52,401 bases of DNA, from positions 1 to 52,401 of the forward strand of contig JABEUN010000040.1 in assembly GCA_013044385.1 (NCBI GenBank), in the 5' to 3' direction. Below the pieces are notes generated by a model that saw only the letters and a list, made by a program, of their open reading frames with translations, was not told where the DNA came from and searched no databases. The translations under genes and the position numbers were made by a program. Origin of the DNA: Acidimicrobiaceae bacterium (GTDB lineage: Bacteria; Actinomycetota; Acidimicrobiia; Acidimicrobiales; Acidimicrobiaceae). Below are positions 1-7,969 of the stretch, one piece after another. Position 1 is the first letter of the stretch; each line of letters opens with the position of its first letter.

Positions 1-2642
1 GGTGTCTGCCCGGCCCCTCCTATCCAAAGAGTCGAGTCAGCATGCACGTACTCCACCGCTGGCCCATAATCTGGTACCACGACAGGCAGGCCACAGGCCA
101 CGGCCTCGAGAATCGGCATACCGAATCCTTCGCCCCGATAAGGGTGCACCAGCGTATCGCAGCTTCGATAAAGTGAGGCCATCTCCTGCTCCGAAAGCTC
201 CTCCCCTAGCAGGATGATCTCAGGATAGCCAGGAACTGCCATAGCCTCCTGTAGTTTCGTCACCATCGAGTTGTAAGAGTAGACACCGGCCAGCTCGCCT
301 GCCTTAATGATCAGCACTACGTCGTCCTGAGCCGTGAATGTCTCACAGTAGGTCTCCAGCATCACATCAAACCCCTTGCGGAAGATGAGGCCGCCAACAA
401 ACAGAAATCTGTGACTCTTCTTTGATGCGAGTTCGAACCTGCGTCCCATGGGAGTGTAGACATCTGGGTCGATGCCGTTGGGGACCACCACCACCCTTTC
501 GGGATCTACACCATTTTCAATCAGGATCGACTTCGTCCACTGCGAGGGAGTGATCAAACGATCGACGTTTCTGTTGATGCGTGAAACCCATCGAGTTGGG
601 ACCTGATGGAACTCCCACGGAAATATGACTACCAGCCTTCCATCCGAGGACGAGAAGTCCGGGGGCCAGCTGTGCCTGATCTCAAGCCCTCGACTGACGA
701 GATCAGATCTCAACTCTGCCAGTGAGCCACCAAGTCGTTCTATGGTGCGCCTCGGGTTGCGTCTGATGGGCCCCACATGGTCGATAGTCAGAACGAAGTC
801 GAGGTCGCCCTTGCCAATGAGGTACTGCTGCACCAGCGAGAGGTTCACCTTGGCAAGACTCCCCGAGCCAAAGAACTCGCCTTTCCACCTTACGGCCGAT
901 CTTTCCCCGGCTTCGCTCCTGGCTTTCTCCCGTATGGCAGACTCACGGTCCATAATCTCTTCGATACTTCGTAGTCGATTCTCTGCATCGGCTACGACAC
1001 GTTCCCAGGTCCACCCGTTGGCGATATCCGAGCTCGCTCGTACCCCTAGTCTTATCATCTCCCCGCGATCACGATGCGCAGAGATCATCAGGTCTGCAAG
1101 GTGTCGTACATCCGGCCTCGCCCACCTTTGCCCAGCGAAAATTCCCCCTGCCGCATCGGGATCTGCGTCGACGAGGTCAGCCACATCCACAAGGAGCGAG
1201 TTACTGTAGTTCATGAACTCAGTCTGGCCGCTCCAATTGGTCGCAATTGTTGGCATCCCAGCAGACATTGCCTGCATATACGGCCTACCCCAACCCTCAC
1301 CGCATGAAGGCAACACGAAGACGTCAGATTCCTGATAGATGTTAAAGAACTCGGAATCGGAAAGTGGCCTCGTATCCAGCAGAACTGTCGCCATATCCTT
1401 TCTGTCGAGTCCTAGCGACTGAAGATGACTGTCTATTTCCTGATCGAGTTCAAGTGACAGTCTTTGCCTTTCCGATGATGACTCTCCCACGCCGAATCGG
1501 GAGACCTTCAAGGTCAGCTCAACTAGATCCTTGCTGGTGAACGCAGCCGCCCAAGCTTCGATAAGGTACTTCCAGCCCTTCCTTGGCTGCCAGTCAAATA
1601 TGGAAAGAAACCTGGTGACTTCGCCCGAATAGATTGGAGCGGAACGCTTGACCCGCGAGCGATCGATACCCCCCCTGACAACGTGTATCGGCGACGTGAC
1701 TCCAGCTTCTTTGAAGGTGGTCGCATTGAACTTGGTCGCCACCCAGATCTCGTCGACCAGATTCATGGTTGAAACTGCGTCTTTTGGCAATCCGTCGGTC
1801 TCGAACATGGTCCTGACAACCATGACATCTTCGAGTCGACCCGGGCGCCAGAACTGCTCGATCGGCGTAGTGACACTAAAGTTGGTCACCACTATCTCCC
1901 TGTCCAACTCCGGCAACTCCAGGTCCCGTGCGATAACACTGTCGGGGTCGGAGACGATTGCCTCGGAGATGTATTCGTCGGTGACTCCGTAGTGACCCGC
2001 CCTCACCTCGCCGGGACGGAGGTTTCGCAGAAACCCGCGCGCCTCATCGGCGAATCCAGACGAATTGAGTATGCTCCCGTGCCAAGCCACCTGCATTGAA
2101 CCGTCGCGTGGAATGCTTGCTTGCCTCAGACCTGAACTTCTTGCGAGCCAGAACGCCGCCCGGGGCTCCACAATTGCAAGCTCGGCGATCAAGATCTCGA
2201 GTTGGTCTGCATTCCGGTCGCGATCGACCGTGAGAAGCATGCGCCCAAGCAACTCCTGATCGGAGTAGACCGTTGCCAACAGAAAACTCGCCCTGAATCT
2301 ATCGACATAGCTCCTAGCGGGGTGCTTAGCAATCTTTACTAGAGGGCAGAAATCACCCTTGCCTAGCCATCTTGCTCTTCCTGACCAGATGGTAGCGGCA
2401 TCGATAGGCAAGCTTGCTATGAACCGGTTGACCGAAGCGACCGTCAGCTCGCGTTCTTGTGGCCAGGCCATCCAAGCTTTCTCAAGCGTATCGAGACTGT
2501 CGGTGACCCTACCAAGATCTAGTGAGGTCAGTAGTCGCAGGCGATCGAGCTTCTGCACTAGTGCCGCTTGATCCAAGGAGTCACCGTCAGTCTGAGGAAC
2601 CACCGGGAGGACTGAGTACTGAATATCAACCAAGCTGCTCAC
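1..2642 (-). CDS. Double GT4 glycosyltransferase, 3' end outside window
   Basis: This reading frame stays open for about 880 codons from a GTG at 2642 to the left edge, so the C-terminus is missing. A GGAG sequence lies a few bases before the GTG. The first 250 residues look helical and are not assigned. Two GT-B (GT4) modules follow. The first has a FLSIFDWQPRKGW strand-loop near residue 345 and a GEGWGRPYMQAMSAGMP donor-site motif near 450. The second has FVGGLIFRKGFDV near 745 and GEGFGMPILEAVACGLP near 830. Both carry the E-x7-E type donor signature of GT4 enzymes. It sits downstream of fliD-fliS and so may glycosylate flagellin or the cap. That role is inferred from position; the family assignment is firm. 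Confidence 0.85.
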   Translation of the reverse strand, partial: MSSLVDIQYSVLPVVPQTDGDSLDQAALVQKLDRLRLLTSLDLGRVTDSLDTLEKAWMAWPQERELTVASVNRFIASLPIDAATIWSGRARWLGKGDFCPLVKIAKHPARSYVDRFRASFLLATVYSDQELLGRMLLTVDRDRNADQLEILIAELAIVEPRAAFWLARSSGLRQASIPRDGSMQVAWHGSILNSSGFADEARGFLRNLRPGEVRAGHYGVTDEYISEAIVSDPDSVIARDLELPELDREIVVTNFSVTTPIEQFWRPGRLEDVMVVRTMFETDGLPKDAVSTMNLVDEIWVATKFNATTFKEAGVTSPIHVVRGGIDRSRVKRSAPIYSGEVTRFLSIFDWQPRKGWKYLIEAWAAAFTSKDLVELTLKVSRFGVGESSSERQRLSLELDQEIDSHLQSLGLDRKDMATVLLDTRPLSDSEFFNIYQESDVFVLPSCGEGWGRPYMQAMSAGMPTIATNWSGQTEFMNYSNSLLVDVADLVDADPDAAGGIFAGQRWARPDVRHLADLMISAHRDRGEMIRLGVRASSDIANGWTWERVVADAENRLRSIEEIMDRESAIREKARSEAGERSAVRWKGEFFGSGSLAKVNLSLVQQYLIGKGDLDFVLTIDHVGPIRRNPRRTIERLGGSLAELRSDLVSRGLEIRHSWPPDFSSSDGRLVVIFPWEFHQVPTRWVSRINRNVDRLITPSQWTKSILIENGVDPERVVVVPNGIDPDVYTPMGRRFELASKKSHRFLFVGGLIFRKGFDVMLETYCETFTAQDDVVLIIKAGELAGVYSYNSMVTKLQEAMAVPGYPEIILLGEELSEQEMASLYRSCDTLVHPYRGEGFGMPILEAVACGLPVVVPDYGPAVEYVHADSTLWIGGAGQT

Positions 2643-2867
2643 CATGCTCCATCGCGAATCTACATCTCATCTCTGTCTAAAACGGTTCGACAAAGCGTGT
2701 CAACTGGTTGACTTCTGCCTCAACCAAGTTCGGTCGACAACGATCAGGGTCGATAGTTATTCATCGACAGTTGAATCAGTGGAGTTGAGTTCGACCAAGT
2801 TTTGACTTGTGGGAGTCCTAGCAAAGTTCAGTTCTTTAACTATTGGGTCGCAAAGGTACCCCTTTAG

Positions 2868-2883
2868 CGGTGGCTAGCCGCCG
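2868..2883. repeat. Imperfect inverted repeat downstream of fliT-position gene
   Basis: A 16-bp imperfect palindrome centred on GGCTAGCC lies just after the stop codon of the gene ending at 2897. It could end the flagellin-fliD-fliS transcript. There is no clear U-tract, so a terminator role is only a guess. Nothing else is seen between 2643 and 2896. Confidence 0.25.
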
Positions 2884-2896
2884 ACAACTAGGCGCC

Positions 2897-3175
2897 TCAA
2901 CCCAGTACATCCAGAAGAACCACTCGCCCACCGGGGTCACGCATCTCTGACTGTCGAAGCACCTTCTCAACGGTCGCCATCTGGCCCTTTAGTTGGGTAG
3001 CAAGCTCGTTCGTGCGATTAAGGAGTTCAGCAGCATCCTGTCTGTATTTAGCTGGCATCTTGCCAAGAGACTCCCCAGGTGTGTAGTTACCTGGCCAAGG
3101 GACCTTGTGTTCGAGTGCGAGCCCGACCTTGTCTAGGTGCTGCGAGTACCTTCGCAGCTCCTCAGGCCACCCCAC
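2897..3175 (-). CDS. Small helical protein in the fliT position
   Basis: This is a 92-residue protein starting at a GTG that overlaps the end of fliS by 14 nt, which indicates translational coupling. I recognise no motif in it. It appears mostly alpha-helical and charged, with a central stretch rich in A, E, L and K/R (AELLNRTNELATQLKG). In many bacteria fliT, a short helical chaperone of the cap protein, follows fliD and fliS in this order. The position and size fit a FliT-like chaperone, but the sequence alone does not prove it. Confidence 0.6.
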   Translation of the reverse strand: MGWPEELRRYSQHLDKVGLALEHKVPWPGNYTPGESLGKMPAKYRQDAAELLNRTNELATQLKGQMATVEKVLRQSEMRDPGGRVVLLDVLG

Positions 3176-3563
3176 TCGAGATCCCCCTACTACCAGTCAT
3201 GACCTTCTCCGCTGCCCCATGCCACGCCTCGCCGAGTGGCCTAAGGACCTTCTCGGCATTTTGAAGGTGTTCTTTGGATTTGGTCGCATTAGCCTTGATA
3301 AGCTCGACCATCGAATAACGGTAGAGCTCTTTTACATCCTTGCCGCTCGGCCAGATATCTTCCCGCATTGTACCAATGCACACCTTCAAGATCTCTTGGG
3401 CGTGCATGAATGCCAAGTGGGCGGCTTCCAAGCTCATCATGTCCAGTGCTTCGCCCGCTCTGTCGAGGTCGACGAGCAGCCTGTCAAAGAGCATGATGAA
3501 GCGCTGCTCAGGAGAAGCGGTGAGTACTTGAGCCTCAAGGAATTTGTTTGGACGAATGGACAT
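3162..3563 (-). CDS. fliS: Flagellar export chaperone FliS
   Basis: FliS binds the C-terminus of unfolded flagellin in the cytoplasm and holds it ready for export. The 133-residue product has the family pattern: an N-terminal region ending in TASPEQRFIMLFDRLLVDLDRA, then a helical bundle with an AHLAFMHAQEIL helix. I chose the ATG at 3563, which has a GGAGAG sequence about 5 nt upstream and begins just after the fliD stop. The frame is open further, to 3614, but that would overlap fliD and add 17 residues unlike the family. It lies between fliD and a fliT-position gene, as is usual. Confidence 0.92.
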   Translation of the reverse strand: MSIRPNKFLEAQVLTASPEQRFIMLFDRLLVDLDRAGEALDMMSLEAAHLAFMHAQEILKVCIGTMREDIWPSGKDVKELYRYSMVELIKANATKSKEHLQNAEKVLRPLGEAWHGAAEKVMTGSRGISSGVA

Positions 3564-3580
3564 GAGCTCTCCAGTTTGAC

Positions 3581-6187
3581 CTAGGGAAGATTCTTGATCT
3601 GTTGCGCCAGCCAACTACCCTGCGAATTCAGACCGCTCATAGTTGTCTCCATATTGGTGAACTCCGTCTGCAGCATCTGCTGTTCGGCCTGGATCATCGG
3701 CGTATATCCGTTGTACTGCTGGGTTAGCGTCTGAATCTGCTGGTTGAGGCTGGTGATTGTCCCAGTCAACGACCCGCCCAACGGGGAAGATGCCAGGTTG
3801 CCCTGAAAGGCCATTCCACCGGCTATCCCCGGACTGTAACTGAAATTGCCGAGATTAGTAGCAGTGCTAATACCAGACGCAGTCACATTTAGAGCCAGTC
3901 CGGCGAGTGTGGGGTCGCTCAGTGGCGCCGACAGAGTCTGTCCGCTACCGGTAGCAGTAACACCGTTTATCGTGCCGGCGACGTCCAGTCCAGCAAATTG
4001 GGATGCGGTGTTTGCGGTGGTCGCCAAGCCAGTCTGCCCCGCTCCAACCGCCGAAGATGTTACCGAGAAGCTGCTTTGTGATCCGAAGGTTGCTGACTTC
4101 AGTACGATCTGACTCCCACCGGAAACAGTGTTCACACTGGCCCCGATCCCGATGCCTGCGGATGACAAAAGGCTGTTAAGTCCTGTCGCAATCGAGGAGA
4201 GGCTCTCACCTGCCGTGGCTGCATAGGTAATATTTGACGTGCCCAGGGCAACTGTGATGTTCTCTGCCGCAGTAATGGTGCCACTCGAAATCACATTCCC
4301 GGTGTCGGTCGCCTGTGTGGCAGACTGCGACACGTTCACGTTGTAACTTCCTGGCATGGTTCCATCGCTGGCGAAGACGAGACCAACCGAACCAGCATAA
4401 GTCGGCGAACTAGGAGTGAGTGAGCCACCTTGGCTGAAGAGCTGGGCGACACCCGTGGGGTTCGCTTGGTATGCAGCTTCAAAGGTCGATTGGTTGAAGG
4501 TGATCGTACCGTTAGCGGTCAGATCCAAGCCCACGCTGGTTGGGGTGATGCCATTGTTTCCAACGGCGGAATCCGCCACCACGCCAAGGATCTGCGTAGT
4601 CAGGTTTGTCAGGTTCGAATCACCCATAAGCGGTCCACCTGTCTTCGTGGTCGCGTTATATCCGGCGTATGTGTTGATATCAGCTAGCGCCTGATTTGCC
4701 GCGTTGACCATGGTTTGAACCGCACCGGCCATCGCCGTGCCGTTAGGGCTGATGGTAAGTGTAACGGGGGAGGATCCTGGGGGTTGAGCAGAGACCAGGT
4801 TAATACTGACGCCTTGGAGCACGTTAGTAACGGTATTGCTAGACGAGTCGACCGTATAGCCCGTCGAACCACCTATTTGTATCTGGGCATCCTGTGCCGC
4901 AGTTACCGTTGCCATGGTTCCGAGCGAGGACGAGAAGCTTGAGTTGCTCATCGTTATCGCCCCGTTTGTTCCAGTCTGGTTCGAGGAGATCTGCAGGACA
5001 TAAGCTCCACTACCAACCTGGACCGCGGATGCACTGACTCCGGCAGTAGCGGAGTTGATCGCAGAGACTACCGAGGAGAGGCTACCTCCGCCGATCCCGA
5101 TTTCATTAGCTGTGAGCGTACCGGTTGACAGACCGGTCGCACCTATTCCGAGGGTGACGGACGAGCCATTTGGGCCAGCAACAGCGACGGTCGAACCGGA
5201 TTGGACATTGTTGACTGCAACCGACGTTCCGCCGTCAAGATTTACAGCACCGGCCGTCCCTGTGGATGCGCCAGTCTGGGCCGCCAGACCAAGGGCCGAC
5301 AGCGCCGTCCCGCCGGTTATCTGGAGCGAAGATGAGCTCCCAAGTAGCGAAGTATTCAGCTGGAGATCTCCGGTTGAGGATACGCCGGCGTTTAGTAGTG
5401 GAGTTCCGCTAGAGGTGGTAGCGGCCTGGACTGCCGCAGCAAGCTGCGATTGAGTATAAGTACCCGCAGCGATTGTAAAGGTCTGCGCCGTCCCGTTCAC
5501 GTTAGCCGTGATCGTGTCGTTGGTACCAGCGGTGATAGTGGTCGAACCCGCCAACTGCGAGGTTCCAGTTGTACTCGCACCCGTCAGCGCCGAAGTCACA
5601 TTTATAGAGTGGCTACCGGTTGTTAGGCCGGACCCTGCAAGCGATGTCACGCCGTACTGTCCAGCCCCCACTGCGAGAAGGATCGGAGAGTTCGCCACCA
5701 CCGAAGAGGTCGAGCTCACTGAGTTTGTCGACGCTATGACCTGGGCTTGTGCAAGCTGGTTTACGTTGAAGCTGAGACTTCCGGGCTGTGCTCCAGACGT
5801 GGTGGTTGCTGTGGCAACCGAGGAGTTAGATGACGCAGCCGTAGTCGCATTCCACAGGAAGTTCTGGGAGATTGCATCTGACGCGGTCTGCAGCGAAGAG
5901 AGGTCGGAGGACAGCTGCTGATAGTCGTTGAGATTGGAGTTGAGCTGGTTGATCTGATTCTGGATGTCGGCCTGGGGAAGCTCGTAGGCGACCATGAGCG
6001 CCTGGATCATCGCAGTGGTATTTGTTCCAGAGATGACGCCGTTGAAGGTTATCGGCGGAGCGGTCCCACCGGAGTTCGAGATATTCATTCCCGCAAAGGC
6101 CTGGGTACCGATCGGCGAAGTAGAACTCGTGGATGAAGTTGAGCCGACTGTCAAAATGTGCCCCTTTCCGCCTCGCCTGAAAGCCAT
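3581..6187 (-). CDS. fliD: Flagellar cap protein FliD (HAP2), unusually long
   Basis: FliD caps the filament and promotes flagellin folding at the tip. The N-terminal part has the FliD signature, with a conserved start (FNGVISGTNTTAMIQALM) followed by a heptad-rich coiled coil (IQNQINQLNSNLNDYQQL). The C-terminus is again coiled coil (TITSLNQQIQTLTQQYNGY) and ends in a typical cap tail. The middle is Ser/Thr/Gly/Ala-rich with several flagellin-IN-like segments. At 868 residues it is well above the common 450-700. The ATG at 6187 has no Shine-Dalgarno. A TTG at 6154, behind a GGAAAGGGG sequence, is the more likely true start and would remove 11 basic residues. Confidence 0.93.
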   Translation of the reverse strand: MAFRRGGKGHILTVGSTSSTSSTSPIGTQAFAGMNISNSGGTAPPITFNGVISGTNTTAMIQALMVAYELPQADIQNQINQLNSNLNDYQQLSSDLSSLQTASDAISQNFLWNATTAASSNSSVATATTTSGAQPGSLSFNVNQLAQAQVIASTNSVSSTSSVVANSPILLAVGAGQYGVTSLAGSGLTTGSHSINVTSALTGASTTGTSQLAGSTTITAGTNDTITANVNGTAQTFTIAAGTYTQSQLAAAVQAATTSSGTPLLNAGVSSTGDLQLNTSLLGSSSSLQITGGTALSALGLAAQTGASTGTAGAVNLDGGTSVAVNNVQSGSTVAVAGPNGSSVTLGIGATGLSTGTLTANEIGIGGGSLSSVVSAINSATAGVSASAVQVGSGAYVLQISSNQTGTNGAITMSNSSFSSSLGTMATVTAAQDAQIQIGGSTGYTVDSSSNTVTNVLQGVSINLVSAQPPGSSPVTLTISPNGTAMAGAVQTMVNAANQALADINTYAGYNATTKTGGPLMGDSNLTNLTTQILGVVADSAVGNNGITPTSVGLDLTANGTITFNQSTFEAAYQANPTGVAQLFSQGGSLTPSSPTYAGSVGLVFASDGTMPGSYNVNVSQSATQATDTGNVISSGTITAAENITVALGTSNITYAATAGESLSSIATGLNSLLSSAGIGIGASVNTVSGGSQIVLKSATFGSQSSFSVTSSAVGAGQTGLATTANTASQFAGLDVAGTINGVTATGSGQTLSAPLSDPTLAGLALNVTASGISTATNLGNFSYSPGIAGGMAFQGNLASSPLGGSLTGTITSLNQQIQTLTQQYNGYTPMIQAEQQMLQTEFTNMETTMSGLNSQGSWLAQQIKNLP

Positions 6188-6209
6188 ACATTGACAACAA
6201 CTAGATAAG

Positions 6210-6240
6210 CCTGGGGCAGTACCTTTGGTACCGCCCCAGG
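6210..6240 (-). terminator. Strong hairpin between flagellin gene and fliD
   Basis: A near-perfect stem of 14 pairs (CCTGGGGC, one G-U pair, GTACC) closes an AAA loop. It lies between the flagellin stop and the fliD start. On the minus strand it is followed by a moderately T-rich stretch (CTTATCTAGTTGTTGTC). It probably terminates most flagellin transcripts while letting some polymerase through into fliD, which would give far more flagellin than cap. The U-tract is weak, so it may instead stabilise the flagellin mRNA 3' end. Confidence 0.6.
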
Positions 6241-6276
6241 GACCCTAAGGATGGTTACTTGTTATGGCGCTGTCCC

Positions 6277-7110
6277 TTATGGGATCAGCTTCAGTATCAT
6301 CTGCGGCAGCTGCTGCGCCTGGCCGAGCATCGCAACGCCCGCCTGCATCAGAACCTGCTGGCTCGAGTAGCTGGTCATGACCTGAGCCATGTTCGCGTCG
6401 ACGAGGGTGGAGTAAGCAGACTGTACGTTCTGCTGGCTCACCGTGTCATTCGAGATAACCGCCTGGATCTGATTCTGAGATGCACCGACCGAAGCCTGAG
6501 TAGAGGCAACTGTCTGGATTGCGTTCTGGACCGACTGCATCGCCGAAAGGGCCGAAGCCGAGTTGGTGATGGAGAAGCTGGTCGTAAGGTTGAGGGTGGT
6601 TACCTCTGTGCTTTGGATTGTCAACGTGAAGTTGTCAACACCAGCGTTTGTGTACGCACCGATCTGGAAGGTCTGGTTTGAATAGCTTCCGTCCAGAAGG
6701 TTCGTTCCACCAAAGGACGTGCTCGTAGCGATCTGCTGCAACTGGTTGGCGAGAGCGTTCATCTCGTCGGTCAGTGCGGTGTAGGCGTTCGAGTTCGTTG
6801 CACCACCGTTGGCAGCCTGAGTTGCGATCTGGTTCATCCTCTGAAGGATGGACACCTGCTGGTTCATCGCACCTTCAGCGATCTGCAGAACCGAGATTGC
6901 GTTCTGGCCATTCTGAACCGCTTGACCGAGGCCGTTTGACTGAACGTCCAAGCCCTGTGCGATGACATAACCTGATGCATCATTGGCAGCCGTCTGGATC
7001 CTGAGGCCCGAAGAGAGCTCAGAAACCGTGTTGTTCATGGCGTTGCTGGTGTTATTCAGGTTGTTATAGGCATCTATTGCCGGGATGTTTGTATTTACGG
7101 AAAGGGTCAC
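6277..7110 (-). CDS. fliC: Flagellin
   Basis: This is the filament subunit, exported and assembled outside the cell. At 277 residues it contains only the conserved D0/D1 parts: an N-terminal helix region with SSGLRIQTAANDASGYVIAQGL, and a C-terminal helix region ending in VLMQAGVAMLGQAQQLPQMIL. A short surface-exposed loop (about residues 140-175) takes the place of large D2/D3 domains. Translation starts at a GTG behind a very strong AAGGAGGA at 8 nt spacing. FliS, FliD and FliW, its usual partners, are all nearby. The short protein is rich in Ser/Thr/Asn, which would suit O-glycosylation by the two glycosyltransferases that flank the locus, though that is inference. Confidence 0.97.
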   Translation of the reverse strand: MTLSVNTNIPAIDAYNNLNNTSNAMNNTVSELSSGLRIQTAANDASGYVIAQGLDVQSNGLGQAVQNGQNAISVLQIAEGAMNQQVSILQRMNQIATQAANGGATNSNAYTALTDEMNALANQLQQIATSTSFGGTNLLDGSYSNQTFQIGAYTNAGVDNFTLTIQSTEVTTLNLTTSFSITNSASALSAMQSVQNAIQTVASTQASVGASQNQIQAVISNDTVSQQNVQSAYSTLVDANMAQVMTSYSSQQVLMQAGVAMLGQAQQLPQMILKLIP

Positions 7111-7191
7111 TTAATTTCCTCCTTGACATGGACGTCACCACTCCATTGGGACGACACCTTCGGTCTTCCAGAACCCTGGATCGCCTCTGGT
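7111..7191 (-). promoter_or_regulatory. Flagellin mRNA leader with GGA motifs, candidate CsrA target
   Basis: The roughly 80-nt leader between the proposed transcription start and the GTG of flagellin carries four GGA motifs: one in TGGAAG, one in ATGGAG at about 7143, and two in the AAGGAGGA Shine-Dalgarno at 7117-7124. A 5-bp stem (7128-7132 with 7142-7146) can form just before the Shine-Dalgarno. In Bacillus, CsrA represses flagellin translation through two such sites in the hag leader, and FliW relieves this. Both csrA and fliW are in this window. The GGA motifs are seen; CsrA binding is inferred. Confidence 0.45.
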
Positions 7192-7198
7192 ATCTGAA

Positions 7199-7226
7199 GT
7201 TTCGGCCCGATCTTCTTGTAACTTGA
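7199..7226 (-). promoter_or_regulatory. Candidate sigma28-type promoter for flagellin
   Basis: On the minus strand TCAAG (7222-7226) and GCCGAAAC (7199-7206) are separated by 15 nt. This resembles the flagellar sigma factor (FliA/SigD/WhiG) consensus TAAA-N15-GCCGATAA. The same layout occurs before cheA and cheY, and a close variant before flgN. The predicted start lies about 80 nt upstream of the flagellin GTG. Confidence 0.5.
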
Positions 7227-7969
7227 GACCTTTTGGCGGACTCTCCTTACAATTTCTTCGGTCCTCATACTTCCCATCGTTTCCAGTTGAGGTGGATTGA
7301 ATCTCGCTCCTTCCCTCACTCTGCTTTTCGGCCAATTTTTAGCACATCTTGAGCGGTCGTTGAGGAATTCCTCTAGCCGTCTATGTCCCTGCAATCCCCT
7401 CGACCAAAACCGGAACACAGCAGGACATTGGTCGGACTGCAACGGCCCTGAGCTGCCGTGTTTCGCTCGCTTGCCGGATTTCTCCGCAGCTTTGCGCCCC
7501 GGCAATCCGCCAGCCTGAACCCGGTACTTTGAGCTTGCAATCGGAGTTCAGGGGAGAAGCTCGGTCGCTTAAAAATGGATAGGTGTTCGCGCAACATCGA
7601 GGAGTGGGCGCCAAATCTCAGTACCGGAAAACAAGCAGCATCGACCTACCCCAGTTCCACCATTACCACTCGAATCCGATCACCGAGTTGACAAAACATC
7701 GTCCGCAGTCGGTCTACTTCTGGAAAGACAGCGAAGTCTTTCACCGGCAAATACCATCTGTGTCGCACACGTCGAACGGGAAGGTGCTCCACAGACGCTG
7801 AACAGGTAGTCGACGAGGGGCCGCGGGCATTACTCCAAAGTAAGATGGGTGAAAATGAAACTGAGGCCATAAGTGACAACTCGGAGCCTCTTATCGCAAC
7901 ACTCCGCATCTCACACGTTGCATTGGGTGAGAAATAGCTCGCAATGACGGGTCAGAAACCGCATTTCGC

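Larger units (their letters stand above)
7111..7969. other. 859-bp stretch without a recognised gene
   Basis: Apart from the flagellin leader and promoter at its left end, I see no gene here. Short open frames on both strands (for example 7107-7505 minus) have no plausible Shine-Dalgarno and unnatural composition. No tRNA, known riboswitch core or insertion sequence end was recognised in about 7230-7969. Confidence 0.6.

Noticed and set aside
5508-5921. Several long plus-strand frames antisense to fliD
   Set aside because: They are shadows of the repetitive Ser/Thr/Ala/Gly-rich fliD coding strand and have no start signals.
7107-7505. Open frame of 132 codons on the minus strand upstream of flagellin
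   Set aside because: It spans the proposed promoter and leader, has no Shine-Dalgarno and an unnatural composition, and its stop lies at the flagellin start.
7230-7969. A riboswitch or structured RNA before flagellin
   Set aside because: I looked for c-di-GMP and cobalamin riboswitch cores and found none.
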